A stretch of 64,000 nucleotides of DNA, from positions 3,906,001 through 3,970,000 of the forward strand of contig AP018536.1 of the NCBI GenBank assembly GCA_003584705.1, given 5' to 3'. The stretch's first letter is position 1. Every line of letters starts with the position of its first letter. This document shows positions 47,001 through 55,171 of the stretch, one piece after another. The position numbers were made by a program, and so were the translations under genes. The notes below the pieces were generated by a model, which ran no database searches, was not told the DNA's origin, and saw nothing but the letters and a program-made list of their open reading frames with translations. This DNA comes from Lachnospiraceae bacterium GAM79. Its GTDB lineage: Bacteria > Bacillota > Clostridia > Lachnospirales > Lachnospiraceae.

Positions 47001-49991
47001 GGCGCCCTCAGTGGTGTTTTCCACCGACCAGTCGATATTGACGGCACCGTCGGTATCCTTGAGGTAAATGCTCTGGGGCGGTGTCAGCTTGGCTGTGGCA
47101 GGTGGTGCCTGCACGATGATCCAAGCAAGTGCCGACAGGCGGACGTCCTCACCGCCGGCATTGGGGTGCGGCATGGAGACCAATACCGTGTAGGCAGGGG
47201 TATTGCCGTTGGAGAGCTTGGAGAGCACATTCTCCTCGATCCGCACGCTGTTTTTATCCTTGCCGGCGGTATAAGTCGCAACGGGCTTGCGGCCGCTCAG
47301 CGCCGCCTCATTCGCGTAGTTGCCCTCATACAGGTCAATCCTGTAATTGAACTCTTTGTTCGGCGCCATCAGCGCGGCGTTGGAGCTCCACAGCACGGTG
47401 GCGGGCTGATTTACCCGCGTCACGATGGACGCGCCGCCGGGAATCACCAGTGCCAGGGAATCGCCTGCCGTCACGGTATAGGGCTTTGACTTGCCCGTCA
47501 CATCATCGGCAGTGTCCTCAGTCCCGTTGTCCGCCGTAAAGGTAAAGGTGACGGCTCCCACCTTGGTTCCTGTGGTGGCAACAACGCCGGTATCCTCGTT
47601 GATGGTGGCAATGAGCGTGTCACTGCTGCTCCATTTGCCGGTGGTGTAGCTGGCCGTCTCACCGCCTGCCCCCAAAACCTCTGCCTTAAGCGTGGGGCGG
47701 GTGGTTTTGCCGAGGGAAATCGTATAGTCGGCGTCATTCGCTTCCGGGAAGACCTTCACCGTGTGCGCGGAAACTTTCTTTGCCACCGTGAACTGCCGGG
47801 TCATGGGAAGAACATTCACCCAGTCAGGATCGGCTTTCGTGCCCTCGTTGGCCTGCAGCGTCACCGTGTAGGTGCGATCGAAAGCAGAGGGTGCGATTGC
47901 ATAGTCGCTAATGGTGAAGGCTTCCTTCTCTGTGTCCAGATAGACCTGCAGATGGATTGGTTCACCCGCAGAGTCGTACCTCAGCTCGAGGCGGAACGGG
48001 GCTTCCTTCGGGTCTGTGCCTGCCGGGGTGTGATAATTGCTGTATACGGTCTTGTAGACCTGCTCCATGTTGGCGTTCATCGTGAACGATGCCTTGCCGT
48101 TGTCGTAGTCGGCGGTCAGTGCGGTGGGAGCGTTACGCATCAAGACGCTCTTCAGCGTAACGTCGGCAATCGAGTTGCTTGGATAGAGTGAGGTATCCAG
48201 CGTATGACCGAAAACATCTTCCACACCGGTCATACCATTGACGGTGACCGTGGTGTCATCCGCATCCTGCACTGGGTACCAGAGCATTGCCGTGACGCCG
48301 TAGTTGTTCATGGAAAGCTCAGCGGCGCTATACACTTTGCCATTGATGGTCACGGTGGCGTTGCTAAGATTCACGAACTCGTTAAAGGTAACTGTGATGG
48401 GCACGTGCTGTCCGCTGGCATAGGTTCCCTCCGGGGCCGTGACGCTTTGAATGGTGGGATTGTCCGTGTCCACCAGCATGGCTGTAACATTGCTGTTCTT
48501 GGTGGTGGCCCAGGAATTTTGGATTTCGCCCTGTACACTTTTCATATACAGTCGGAAGGGCAGCCAGTACCGTTGATTCCCTCTGTTTTGCGTGGTAGAC
48601 TGCAGGGAGATGTTGACCGTTTCGCCCTTGTTAATCGTACAGTTCAGCGCTCTCGTTTTGTCGCTGCTGAGCTCCAGAGATGTTCCATTGAACATGTACT
48701 CCGTCAGATAGAACGGGGCATGGGGTTGTGTGTCACTATTATAGCCATACGGCGCAAAGCCATTATAGGTCTCTACATCGGTACTCCAGTTAAACTCGAT
48801 GCTGGCATCGATTTTGTATGGCTGATAAAATGGGTCGGAGTCGACGGGAAGCACCGAGTTGCGGGCACCCTCCAAAATTCTGATGGTATCGCTTAGCGCA
48901 ACGAAGTCCTGATTGTTGGCACCTTCGCCGATATTGTATTCATTTGCCAGCAAAGGAATATACATATCCCCCTGTATTGTTTCTGTACTTTCGTATCTTT
49001 CCTCATAGTTCGGCGCGCTCACTGATGTTTGTATTGTGGGGGCGTCAACCGTCTTTTTTAGCTTGAGCTGACAGTGGTCGGCATAAGCGGCACCGTCATA
49101 GAACACCAGATTTTCCGCATCGTAAAATTCAATCATCCCCAGCAGGTCGCCATAGGAATAAGAACCCTCGAGCCAGTCTGGGTTCCCTCCTTTGGTTGTA
49201 ACCTTGACAGTGATTTTACAACCATCTAAACTGAAAGTCGAGCCTACGTCATAGGTCAGCTTGTAGGACCCGTCGCCTTGGGCGACCCCACTCGTCTCGC
49301 CTATCGAGACCTCCACACCGGTGATATACTCGCTGAGCTGGCCTTTTTGAATGCGGTAGGAAAAGCCGACCGGTTTTCCGCCATATACAGTAAAAGTCCC
49401 GGAGCTCCAGCTGTTGGTTGCGAGTTCCCCCAGCGTTTGGCTCATCATGCCGCTCATATCCACCGTCTCAACGCCCTCAGGCTTTGTGGCAGAGGCGGAA
49501 TACTGCAAACTGATGCCCTGCAGCTCCAACTGCTCCATCAGGTTATTGAGATTCTCCAGAGCTTCCCCGGTAAACTCCCTGCCGGAGAAATAGGTGTCCT
49601 TGATCCGCTGCAACTCCTGTTCGATTTGGATCATGGTCTTCAAATCGCCCAGCGCCACCGGAGTCCCATCCACGTCGGCTATACGGGTGAGATCCGTGGC
49701 GGGATTTTCCAGCAGCTCCATGACAGCCGCCAGTGTCAACACCTGACCGTCCAGCGTGATGGTTTGATCCACCTTGAAATTGCCGTCTTCATCCAGCAGC
49801 CCCAAAGCGTTCAGCATGGAAAGCACCTGGTCGCTGCTATCGCCGGTCAGGGCAGAGACCTGCTCCAAAATCGCCTGATTTTCCTCGGGTGTGTTGCCCA
49901 GCGAATCGCTCACCGCTGCAAACGCCGTAGTTGGCAGCAGCGTGAGCGTCATGCACAGGCTCAGCAGCGCCGCTAAAAATCTTTTCTTCAT
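41085..49991 (-). CDS. Giant secreted surface protein with truncated SLH anchor
   Basis: The protein has 2968 aa. A signal peptide (KKRFLAALLSLCMTLTLLPTTAFA) is followed by a helical N-domain, many beta-sandwich (Ig/cadherin/Big-like) repeats to about residue 1500, a mid-region with VTGILATMGSSSGVNQVDFGG and beta-rich blocks, and YPQLSDDGKVLTYINDGNSSS-type repeats that look propeller-like. Then come more Ig-like repeats, a Gly/Ser/Asn linker with a duplicated NSGTGGNEG unit, an ITPDKGYAVANVKIDGK beta-repeat and NPQTGVFVDVATGSYYEDAVDWAV. That last part is the opening of an SLH domain, and the frame then ends in unrelated residues. Three SLH repeats would be expected. The start has AGGAGG ten bases ahead and overlaps the stop of the small membrane gene by ATGA. 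Confidence 0.85.
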   Translation of the reverse strand: MKKRFLAALLSLCMTLTLLPTTAFAAVSDSLGNTPEENQAILEQVSALTGDSSDQVLSMLNALGLLDEDGNFKVDQTITLDGQVLTLAAVMELLENPATDLTRIADVDGTPVALGDLKTMIQIEQELQRIKDTYFSGREFTGEALENLNNLMEQLELQGISLQYSASATKPEGVETVDMSGMMSQTLGELATNSWSSGTFTVYGGKPVGFSYRIQKGQLSEYITGVEVSIGETSGVAQGDGSYKLTYDVGSTFSLDGCKITVKVTTKGGNPDWLEGSYSYGDLLGMIEFYDAENLVFYDGAAYADHCQLKLKKTVDAPTIQTSVSAPNYEERYESTETIQGDMYIPLLANEYNIGEGANNQDFVALSDTIRILEGARNSVLPVDSDPFYQPYKIDASIEFNWSTDVETYNGFAPYGYNSDTQPHAPFYLTEYMFNGTSLELSSDKTRALNCTINKGETVNISLQSTTQNRGNQRYWLPFRLYMKSVQGEIQNSWATTKNSNVTAMLVDTDNPTIQSVTAPEGTYASGQHVPITVTFNEFVNLSNATVTINGKVYSAAELSMNNYGVTAMLWYPVQDADDTTVTVNGMTGVEDVFGHTLDTSLYPSNSIADVTLKSVLMRNAPTALTADYDNGKASFTMNANMEQVYKTVYSNYHTPAGTDPKEAPFRLELRYDSAGEPIHLQVYLDTEKEAFTISDYAIAPSAFDRTYTVTLQANEGTKADPDWVNVLPMTRQFTVAKKVSAHTVKVFPEANDADYTISLGKTTRPTLKAEVLGAGGETASYTTGKWSSSDTLIATINEDTGVVATTGTKVGAVTFTFTADNGTEDTADDVTGKSKPYTVTAGDSLALVIPGGASIVTRVNQPATVLWSSNAALMAPNKEFNYRIDLYEGNYANEAALSGRKPVATYTAGKDKNSVRIEENVLSKLSNGNTPAYTVLVSMPHPNAGGEDVRLSALAWIIVQAPPATAKLTPPQSIYLKDTDGAVNIDWSVENTTEGAPLQPTLTITRVTEDNTTKVVDSERLSGTSGSVSLSLQSVKAGNLKDTYQVVLSVENPGEESPSTDSFPLYVYDADALKVQNDKGETISKLTMDNTSKVSGSLPTVTAEILQLRQELGLIEYIGINYDEYGWNSFKDGIRWLSSNNNAISVNYKQGGLYEDIRNFSFDSYLPETKMALSGLANGTATVTATHAATGMNAAVQVTAKTLQNKFYLFQLTPAAETTLQYTDGKGVPKTVTTNSEGVLALYEPNGIASEVSLRSGSGADIYLGTIYKENLRSGERDATKLQLYPLNTFSLRRVARASVTLITPGGDPLANKTVTVRGGVYKNGGYCQTALLGSRAGALVSGITGDTYTTDAAGNITVYLDSTQFWSAEKGESNTTALSAMDQLEYILEISAIDGDKYYPLLLTVNGKLGVDDVMRTAEGVVSLERVPAGEENKPFIVAQSVDYGLANGQKVDVRSSTGKIGPNSSFKTARLHTTMFLWGEKIANARNYSLKLADEYGVIPAAQSSSTKQYPFSSIPVAENDLTLTETTMTTSGWIADGKDVGIKTQLRLNGSLLQEKIMPFRVVDLTRVPKVTEDDRVTGILATMGSSSGVNQVDFGGVGDSNILKVLTGRLDDLSGPVDTSVFKMIITPSEDPSVFRAMIWAGYNTLEMEDMDYSEDGVALGANVLTQNLEVGVPGTGDLSQMAQGTYDPKGDYKTNSIADNVTSTDLNLQLEGFYEAEIRYNTEKKEWEVFTVGGGFTTGVGVGFSFSVNAMAGPVPLTATFELGGAIQLDFRTAVRYGRQGEGTELAWSDPTATAVNDFLTTLRINAYVHAFGGIGFDYSVVALKIGLFGNLDVDSQNKFLSRTYLADETKRQINGQALGIQSEVGIKFVATFLFISYEAVIASGTLGATRTFNDWKTIDDYWNSATSGLSLASLRMAAAQSGMQVASGSATLQSRDYLEQYARTWGQPQQRMMLFSLNSTSGLENIQTNANPTSYPQLSDDGKVLTYINDGNSSSIYDSRAHFSTLNGGVYTPSSEIDAPTGFPGYGDTSVSLSGTGSFAAAAWVRMGTDLPGKNAGDAVTLEEQNLLMNSTEIVVSVCNGSTWTSTRLTNDGTPDLAPATAVGGDGKAIVFWRNVYTPDPGTQGSNNLLNFTTRDCIMYSCYDSTNGTWSKAKMLYNGATGSVKALQAAMLPDGTAMAVYSLDRSGTGDTSAYEIAYCTVAADGTPGTAMLATCDSNLDENPQVVAANFGSGDDRFVIGWHSVRDGSSDIQLLAVDGSGTMSNSFPGSLSTLTSSGNAVVGGDFRFASLSGDHRSRNDLTIVWNETVNNANGAVDHGILKAAKLRYATNTYTLSAPLELAELPDRTLADHFDAYVSGTNQVQAAIQATRYDDENPQVIGGVTVPGEETILYTATSDFVTDAVAVEQIGVDYATLALNSLTPIHFTIRNTGLNDVTNLTVSLGSGETATLTEKLLPNESTTLTVWHHVKDRVTDPGYTITAAGGIHENGTVYLDYPDIGISQMEVIAESAGKRTVRMTLYNSAAAALAGGKSREVKLAFYADDLHTEPAEVACTTNGVSVNGNEITISEDSVLARIDQGTFTLDLTYDLGEYMTFIGKTEIPNVGTYLYAEAWAEGKVGGTGSNQRLPEYNGSDSEASVHMTGALARTGEQLTMDVTQGNDGNGHSTAAITLRNNCLQSQTGAELVATLLDAAGTVLETKKTSIGGAISGETFQTETVTFSRLGTRVVVRAAVPGKDLLTFEGLAVGLGDFTANGTNYTYTLQNDSGATSTLVTAVSGNGEPVNINGQALSTGGSATVAIPNSGTTDIVVRIGAKTYTLTILRNSGTGGNEGNSGTGGNEGGSGSGGGSGYSYYTIKATAGAGGSISPSGNVSVREGRDQTFTITPDKGYAVANVKIDGKSIGAAKSYTFENVSRTHTIEVIFMKANGNPQTGVFVDVATGSYYEDAVDWAVLFSLQETNQ
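41448..41501 (-). repeat. 27-bp tandem repeat, two exact units
   Basis: Two consecutive units of GCCTTCATTGCCGCCTGTGC plus CGCTATT encode NSGTGGNEG twice in the linker before the last beta-repeat of the surface protein. Such units can vary in copy number by slippage. Confidence 0.8.
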
Positions 49992-50317
49992 GTTTCCTCA
50001 TCCTCCTTGGTTTGTTCCTGCTGTTTATTGTTTTTTCTCAATCGTGTGCAAAACACGGTAACGACCACCGCCGCTGCAAAGGAGACGACGGCCACCAGCA
50101 CATAGCCGCCCACGTCCTCCCGCAGCAGCATCGCGCCGAACACGCCCCATGCGGCTGTCTGCTCCTGCACTGCAAACACATCCGCCGCCTGCATCATCAC
50201 CGCGAACAGCAGCATACACGCTGCGCTCAGCCCATATATGCCGCGCCACTGCCTCCGGCGGGTGTTTTCCCGCACCCGCTGCTTGACGAGTGCGACTCGT
50301 TTTGCGGTATCGTACAT
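49988..50317 (-). CDS. Small membrane protein upstream of the giant surface gene
   Basis: The protein has 109 aa. A basic N-terminus (VKQRVRENTRRRQWR) precedes two membrane helices (GIYGLSAACMLLFAVMM and VLVAVVSFAAAVVVTVFCT) and an acidic, Gln-rich tail. I recognise no named family. Its stop overlaps the giant gene's start by ATGA, so translation of the two is coupled, and a secretion or anchoring helper role is possible. GAAGG lies upstream of the ATG. The high GC fits the neighbouring surface gene. Confidence 0.7.
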   Translation of the reverse strand: MYDTAKRVALVKQRVRENTRRRQWRGIYGLSAACMLLFAVMMQAADVFAVQEQTAAWGVFGAMLLREDVGGYVLVAVVSFAAAVVVTVFCTRLRKNNKQQEQTKEDEET

Positions 50318-50435
50318 TTCGTTTGAACCTTCTCTCTGGATTTATTGAAATGCGGCTTAAAAACCCCTTCACTTATATAGGTACAAAAAATCGAAAAAAC
50401 TCTCACCCAAAACGCAAATTTTTTCAAAAAAGTTG

Positions 50436-50460
50436 ATTGCATTAGTAACTTCTACTGCCA
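50436..50460 (+). repeat. Direct repeat of TTGCACGAGTAACTTCTG type, copy A
   Basis: This reads TTGCATTAGTAACTTCTACTGCC and is one of four similar short repeats, all in the same orientation, on both sides of the IS30-family transposase gene. The others are at 50476, 50604 and 52033. Confidence 0.6.
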
Positions 50461-50475
50461 TGCTTCAGAAAAAGA

Positions 50476-50500
50476 ATTGCACGACTAACTTCTGCTTTGC
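50476..50500 (+). repeat. Direct repeat of TTGCACGAGTAACTTCTG type, copy B
   Basis: This reads TTGCACGACTAACTTCTGCT and lies 40 bases downstream of copy A. Confidence 0.6.
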
Positions 50501-50603
50501 CCTGTTTCTCTCCATTTTCAGGTTGTTTTTCATCCCTTTCTGACCTATAATAATTAAAAATGAATGGATTTTAGGGTACACTAAAGGAAGCCTCCAAAAG
50601 TCT

Positions 50604-50629
50604 TTTGCACGAGTAACTTCTGGTTGCCA
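50604..50629 (+). repeat. Direct repeat of TTGCACGAGTAACTTCTG type, copy C
   Basis: This reads TTGCACGAGTAACTTCTGGT and is 41 bases from the transposase stop. It may mark the left end of the IS. Confidence 0.6.
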
Positions 50630-50670
50630 TCAACTGTTTATTCTTTTCTGTATCCTCCTGCCTGTTTTAT

Positions 50671-51993
50671 TTATTTCAATAGTTCAGGCTTCAGACAGAT
50701 TTCATCGGGTGGGACGATCTCCAGTCCAAGCTTTTCCATTGCATTTTTGTCAAATGACTTCAGGGCCTTCTTCATGGGTGTCGAACCATGAAGTTTAGGC
50801 CTTGTTGTATTATTGATGTGATTTACCATACGTAACACCTGCTCCTGGTTCAATCCATCAAATGAACTTCCCTTTGGCAGTACATATCTTATGTACTCAT
50901 GATTCTTTTCCAGTTCTCCCTTTTGCTCAGAATGTCTCGATTCACAATAAAACACTCTGGTACGCTTCTTTCCGTCATGTCCTTTTTCAAACAACTCCGG
51001 ATCTGCAAACTCACATCCATTATCTGTCAGTATTACAGGAAACAGTTCCCGAAACATTTCACTTCCCAACGTCTCTTCCAACCATTCAAAAGCAGCTACG
51101 GTATTCTTCATTTCTTTGGTTTCAATCAGAAATGCCAGCATCAGATTGTTTCCCGGCCATAACAGCGTATGAAGTAATTTTCCGCCTTTATTTCCTTCCA
51201 CTGTGTCCATCTGTACCACTCGTATGCCTTCGTTTTTCGCAATAAAATCAAGATAGTCTGAATAATGATGTCCTTCTTTTTTACGATAGCTGATTTTGGG
51301 AGTTGGAACGCTTCTCACTCTTTTTCGATATCTTACCGTTCTCCGCATATCCAGATTTCTTGCGGTCAGATAGCCGGCACTGATATACTTATAAAGCGTT
51401 CGTTCCCCACAGGGAATCTCTTCTGCATGATGCGCCAGGATATGTGCCAGGGGCTGTCCTTTCCTGATCAGCGGGCTCACAAGACTGTCCAATGCTGCCA
51501 GTTCATCTCTGGTCATGTCTATTCCCTGTCTGGATTTCCTAAGCGTTTCACAGTACTCCTTATGGGCATAATCAGCGTTATACAGGTACTTATCAAACAG
51601 ACAGCTGATGGACTTGGGGCAGTTATTGCACACATAAGGCGCCTTGTGTTCTATTGGGCATGGTGCATCCACAAAGTCAGGACACAGCTTATTACAGCTG
51701 ATACACTCCCGGCATGGAATTCTGCACTTATGTCCCTTCTTCTTTTTACACACATCCCAACGCCTGCAGCTATTTCGGTATTTACACCGGTTGGGACTTG
51801 CATGAAGTATGCCATCCCTGCTTCGCAACTTATGATAACGATGCCTGCGTATTTCCTTGGAAACCGTATCAGGTGAACAGCCTATAATGTATGCAATCTC
51901 TTTAAAGGTACGATGTTCTTTCAATCCCTTCTGAATTTCATGCCTGTCATCCCAAGTTAAATGTGTCCCCTTTTTCCTTTCTTCTTTCGGCAT
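50671..51993 (-). CDS. IS30-family transposase
   Basis: The protein has 440 aa and appears complete. The N-terminal HTH (HLTWDDRHEIQKGLKEHRTFKEIAYIIGCSPDTVSKEIRRHRYH) binds the IS ends. A cysteine-rich middle (CRECISCNKLCPDF and CNNCPKS) follows. The DDE core is QMDTVEG, ILTDNGCEF and QKGELEKNHEYIRYVLPKGSSFDGL. The ATG is preceded by a GGAGG-type stretch. It lies between the GC-rich surface block and decayed integrase relics, so it may have helped rearrange this region. Confidence 0.92.
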   Translation of the reverse strand: MPKEERKKGTHLTWDDRHEIQKGLKEHRTFKEIAYIIGCSPDTVSKEIRRHRYHKLRSRDGILHASPNRCKYRNSCRRWDVCKKKKGHKCRIPCRECISCNKLCPDFVDAPCPIEHKAPYVCNNCPKSISCLFDKYLYNADYAHKEYCETLRKSRQGIDMTRDELAALDSLVSPLIRKGQPLAHILAHHAEEIPCGERTLYKYISAGYLTARNLDMRRTVRYRKRVRSVPTPKISYRKKEGHHYSDYLDFIAKNEGIRVVQMDTVEGNKGGKLLHTLLWPGNNLMLAFLIETKEMKNTVAAFEWLEETLGSEMFRELFPVILTDNGCEFADPELFEKGHDGKKRTRVFYCESRHSEQKGELEKNHEYIRYVLPKGSSFDGLNQEQVLRMVNHINNTTRPKLHGSTPMKKALKSFDKNAMEKLGLEIVPPDEICLKPELLK

Positions 51994-52032
51994 AGGACCT
52001 CCTTCTGCAGGAGGATACCTATTCAGTATACC

Positions 52033-52058
52033 ATTGCATGACTAACTTATGGTTTCTA
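52033..52058 (+). repeat. Direct repeat of TTGCACGAGTAACTTCTG type, copy D
   Basis: This reads TTGCATGACTAACTTATGGT and is 40 bases upstream of the transposase start. It faces the same way as copies A to C. Confidence 0.55.
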
Positions 52059-52123
52059 TACCCAAATCAGATTTTTAAAATTCATTCAACGAATTTTTCA
52101 AAAAAGTTTTTTCACAAGAAACG

Positions 52124-52168
52124 AAAAAAACGATACTGCATAGATTTCTTACTCCACACAATATCGTT
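52124..52168 (-). terminator. Intrinsic terminator after the integrase relic
   Basis: AACGATA at 52129-52135 and TATCGTT at 52162-52168, with CTG/CAAT extensions, form the stem. On the minus strand it is followed by T7. It lies just after the integrase stop. Confidence 0.7.
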
Positions 52169-52177
52169 CTTCTATAT

Positions 52178-52836
52178 TTATACTTTCATTGTCTTCGCCA
52201 GAGAAGTAAGCAAAGCCGCCATCTCCGGATTGCCAAGTACTTTCATCAGCAGTTCGGGACCTACTCCCTCCGGTATGGTAATCTTATTTTCTTCCTCTTT
52301 CTGCTCATTCAGTTTGTATGTGACACTTGTATGGCGCAGACTATGAAAAACCACATCCGGAAGACCTTCTCTATCAATTACTTTCTGCAGCTGATCCCGA
52401 ATATAGCTGCTATTGATCGGCATTCCAAAAGTAGTCGCCATTATCAGGTTGTAATCGGTATACTCACTGCCAAGTGCCTCCTTTACCTCATCCTGTTCCT
52501 TCTTTATATCAATAAGGCACTGTGCCACAAATCCCGGTATATAAACTTTGCGCTCGCTGGTATCGGTCTTTGGTGTTTTCAGCACCCTGACCGTCTTATT
52601 ATTCTTCCTTTGTGAGGGGAAGATCAGAATGACTTCTTTTGAATCCAGCTCCTCAACAGCTTCCTTTGATACACGCTCCACCTGTTTGTTAATAAAGACA
52701 TATGCCCTGTTCTCTGAAATAGCTTCTTCTGATATATCCACACAGTCCCATGTCAGCCCAAGCAGCTCTCCTATTCGGACCATTGCTGCGAATGCCAGAT
52801 GAAATGCTACTTTGAGCCATTTATTCTCACACGCAT
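52178..52836 (-). pseudogene. Truncated and internally deleted tyrosine integrase
   Basis: On the minus strand the frame reads NKWLKVAFHLAFAAMVRIGELLGLTWDCVDIS through HSLRHTSVTYKLNE. This is the catalytic-domain start and the RxxH box of a tyrosine recombinase. It then passes directly to a tail (LLMKVLGNPEMAALLTSLAKTM). The stretch with the second His and the catalytic Tyr is missing. The N-terminal arm-binding and core-binding domains are gone as well, cut at a junction with a small polymerase-associated gene. It cannot be active. Confidence 0.75.
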
Positions 52837-52989
52837 CGATTGCCTGCTTTCAGGCTTGCCGCTCTTCTTACATCTGTTACTTTCTGAATCTCATATACAT
52901 GGCCATCCTTCCAGATAAAGCTCCTTGGTAGAAGCCTTCCGTCATTTGTAAATTCAGCCATGACATTTACATATACCTTGCTGCTTTCC
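52837..52989 (-). pseudogene. Relic of a small polymerase-associated (DUF6504-like) gene
   Basis: The minus strand reads KVYVNVMAEFTNDGRLL, then FIWKDGHVYEIQKVTDVRRA, then ASLKAGN. This matches the small proteins usually encoded just after Y-family polymerases. It ends where integrase sequence begins at about 52837, so the gene is fused out of frame to the integrase relic. Confidence 0.55.
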
Positions 52990-53011
52990 ATAATAGTTCA
53001 ATCCCTCCTGT

Positions 53012-53475
53012 CTATCCAAAGTACCCATGCGGATGTACCGTATGATCAGACTTGGTATCACATGCTGACAGTATTTTGTCGCGGTACATAAGCCCTCCCT
53101 GGACACTGTAAAATCCAAATCTTTTGCGGATAATATCAACCGTCTCATCCATTTTCATCTGTTTTTCTCTTGCCTGAGGATCCATGAACATGTCCAGCTG
53201 CTCCCAGAAATAATCTGTCACAAGATCCGTTCCACGTATTCCTATGCTCCGCAGTGGCTTTTGAAAGAACTCTGGCCGGCTGCTTTTCAGTTCCTTATCA
53301 TCCGCCGGTAGTCTGTAGTTGTCTTTGTATAGCATGTATCAGCAACCGGCATCAGCCTGAAAACTATTGCCAATATCGAGTCAAAACAGCATATTCCTTC
53401 TCTGCTATACGCCATGAGGATTGCAGACTTTTTCCTTAAGCCGGTAACAAGCCTGTCATCGAATTCTATGGACAC
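53012..53475 (-). pseudogene. umuC: Relic of a Y-family DNA polymerase (UmuC/DinB C-terminus)
   Basis: The minus strand at 53335-53012 encodes RSIGIRGTDLVTDYFWEQL, MFMDPQAREKQMKMDETVD and IRKRFGFYSVQGGLMYRDKI, then HTVHPHGYFG. This is the C-terminal region of error-prone SOS polymerases. The catalytic palm and fingers are absent. An upstream frame (53287-53475) is not recognisable, so the 5' part was lost or scrambled. The small relic after it is the normal downstream partner of such polymerases. Confidence 0.65.
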
Positions 53476-53536
53476 AACAGCCGGAAGATTTCCTGTGATT
53501 ACTATATCGACGACCGGATGCTGCTTCCGGAAAACG

Positions 53537-53572
53537 CAAAGGCATAGAACCCGTAATGGTGCTATGCCTTTG
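53537..53572 (-). terminator. Probable terminator of the downstream MCP gene
   Basis: CAAAGGCATAG and CTATGCCTTTG form a perfect 11-bp stem with a 14-base loop, then a T-containing tract on the minus strand. It lies about 80 bases past the MCP stop. Confidence 0.55.
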
Positions 53573-53650
53573 TGCTTATTCTGGCATTCATTTTTAGTTA
53601 GTGCGGGTTATTTACCTAATACAGTTTTTCTCATAATAAAAATCTGTTAG

Positions 53651-55069
53651 TTAAACTTTTTCAAATTTTGCTACTTCATCCAATAAATCTTCCGAAAGGT
53701 TCTTATTTTCGTCCGCCTGCACTTTAATTGCTGAAATTGCTGTTACAAGTTGTGATATCTCTTGTGCTACGTTTGTAACACCTTTTGCAGATTCTTCAAT
53801 CGCTATAGAAATGTTATTGATACCTTCATTCATATCATTCATTGTACCTAAGCTATCTTTTGACTTAACTGCAAACTCGTTAAATGTATTACTTGCCTGA
53901 TCAGAATCAGCATCATAATTTCCAATAATTTTTACAAAGTTGTCATAATCAAGTGCTACCTTTTCATCTACAAAACGAATCATTTCCGTTGCATTTCCAG
54001 ACAGATTGTTTACTGCCTCAATAACTTTTCCACTGATTTCCTGAATATTGTTTGCTGTCTCACGTGAACTATCTGCAAGCTGTCTGATTTCATCTGCAAC
54101 AACGGCAAAGCCCCTGCCTGCTTCCCCTGCTCTTGCTGCTTCAATCGATGCATTAAGTGCTAGAAGATTTGTCTGTGCTGCAATATTTAAGATATTTTCT
54201 GTAAGTTTTGCAATTTCATTTACAGACTTAGATGCTTCTACTGCCTCCGCGACATCCTTTTGAATGCCATCAAATGTTTCTACTGTTTTTTCTTTTGATG
54301 CAATCGCTTCTTTATAGCTATTTTCTGCAGTAAGCTTCACTTCCTGCAACTTCATTGCAGAGTTCTTAGCATCCTCATTCATGCCTGCCATTTTCTCTAG
54401 CAGATTATTACATCCTTGGGCTAAATCATATAGAGAAGCAGATACCTCTTCCATGGATGCTGCAAGTTCTTCCGATGTTGCACTCACATTGGATGCACTC
54501 ATATTTGAAGATTCCGCCTCTTTTTGTACAAGATAGGAAGATTTTTTCATATCTTTTGATACACTCTGAATCTTTACCATAAGATTTTGTAATGTTTCAA
54601 TAAAATGGTTGACACCATTTGCAAGCTGACCAATTTCATCACTGGTTTCATCAAATACTCTTAACGTAAGATTACCCTGTCCTGATTCTATACCTAAAAT
54701 GATATCATCCAAATCATTCTTTGCTCTTTTTGCTGGACGAACAATGGACTTATTAATAACAATCGAAAGAAGTACGATTACAATAATATCAGCTACCACA
54801 AGTGCAAGATCAAAAATGATGCTTCCATTTATTCTGTAGTTGCTATGTCTGATGGCTTCTACCACTTCTCCTTTTGCTGTTTCAAAAACCGCAGTATCAT
54901 TATTTTCCACTGCTTCTTCATATTGTTCAAACTGTTCTATAAGCACATTATTCTTTCCTCGAATAGCTTGTAATGCCATTAAATTCAAGACTGTAATCAA
55001 AACTGCAAAAAAGCCTACAGACACTAACATTGTTACTAACTTTTTTCCCAAGTTCTTTCTCTTTTTCAT
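53651..55069 (-). CDS. Methyl-accepting chemotaxis protein
   Basis: The protein has 472 aa from the ATG at 55069, which makes the N-terminal helix ([25 protein letters not shown]) membrane-spanning. Only a short (about 60-residue) extracellular segment precedes the second helix ([22 protein letters not shown]). HAMP-like residues follow, then the coiled coil with the tip [40 protein letters not shown]. The sensor loop is too small for a ligand-binding domain of the usual kind. The gene sits inside the mobile region, with relics on both sides, so it is probably cargo. Confidence 0.88.
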   Translation of the reverse strand: MKKRKNLGKKLVTMLVSVGFFAVLITVLNLMALQAIRGKNNVLIEQFEQYEEAVENNDTAVFETAKGEVVEAIRHSNYRINGSIIFDLALVVADIIVIVLLSIVINKSIVRPAKRAKNDLDDIILGIESGQGNLTLRVFDETSDEIGQLANGVNHFIETLQNLMVKIQSVSKDMKKSSYLVQKEAESSNMSASNVSATSEELAASMEEVSASLYDLAQGCNNLLEKMAGMNEDAKNSAMKLQEVKLTAENSYKEAIASKEKTVETFDGIQKDVAEAVEASKSVNEIAKLTENILNIAAQTNLLALNASIEAARAGEAGRGFAVVADEIRQLADSSRETANNIQEISGKVIEAVNNLSGNATEMIRFVDEKVALDYDNFVKIIGNYDADSDQASNTFNEFAVKSKDSLGTMNDMNEGINNISIAIEESAKGVTNVAQEISQLVTAISAIKVQADENKNLSEDLLDEVAKFEKV

Positions 55070-55171
55070 GTTTATTTTTCTTCTTTCTGCGAAAGGCACC
55101 AATGCGTTATGTTTTGGAATTTTTTACCATTATTCTACCCCACCCCACAAAATTTTGTCAATTCTTTATTC

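Larger units (their letters stand above)
50604..52058 (-). mobile_element. IS30-family insertion sequence, approximate extent
   Basis: The extent is set by the outer short repeats around the intact transposase. The two ends carry direct, not inverted, copies of the motif, so the true terminal repeats are not resolved. A palindrome-like AATTTTTTCAAAAAAGTT occurs on both sides (50417 and about 52091), which could be a target or a duplicated flank. IS30 elements are known to prefer palindromic targets. Confidence 0.5.
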
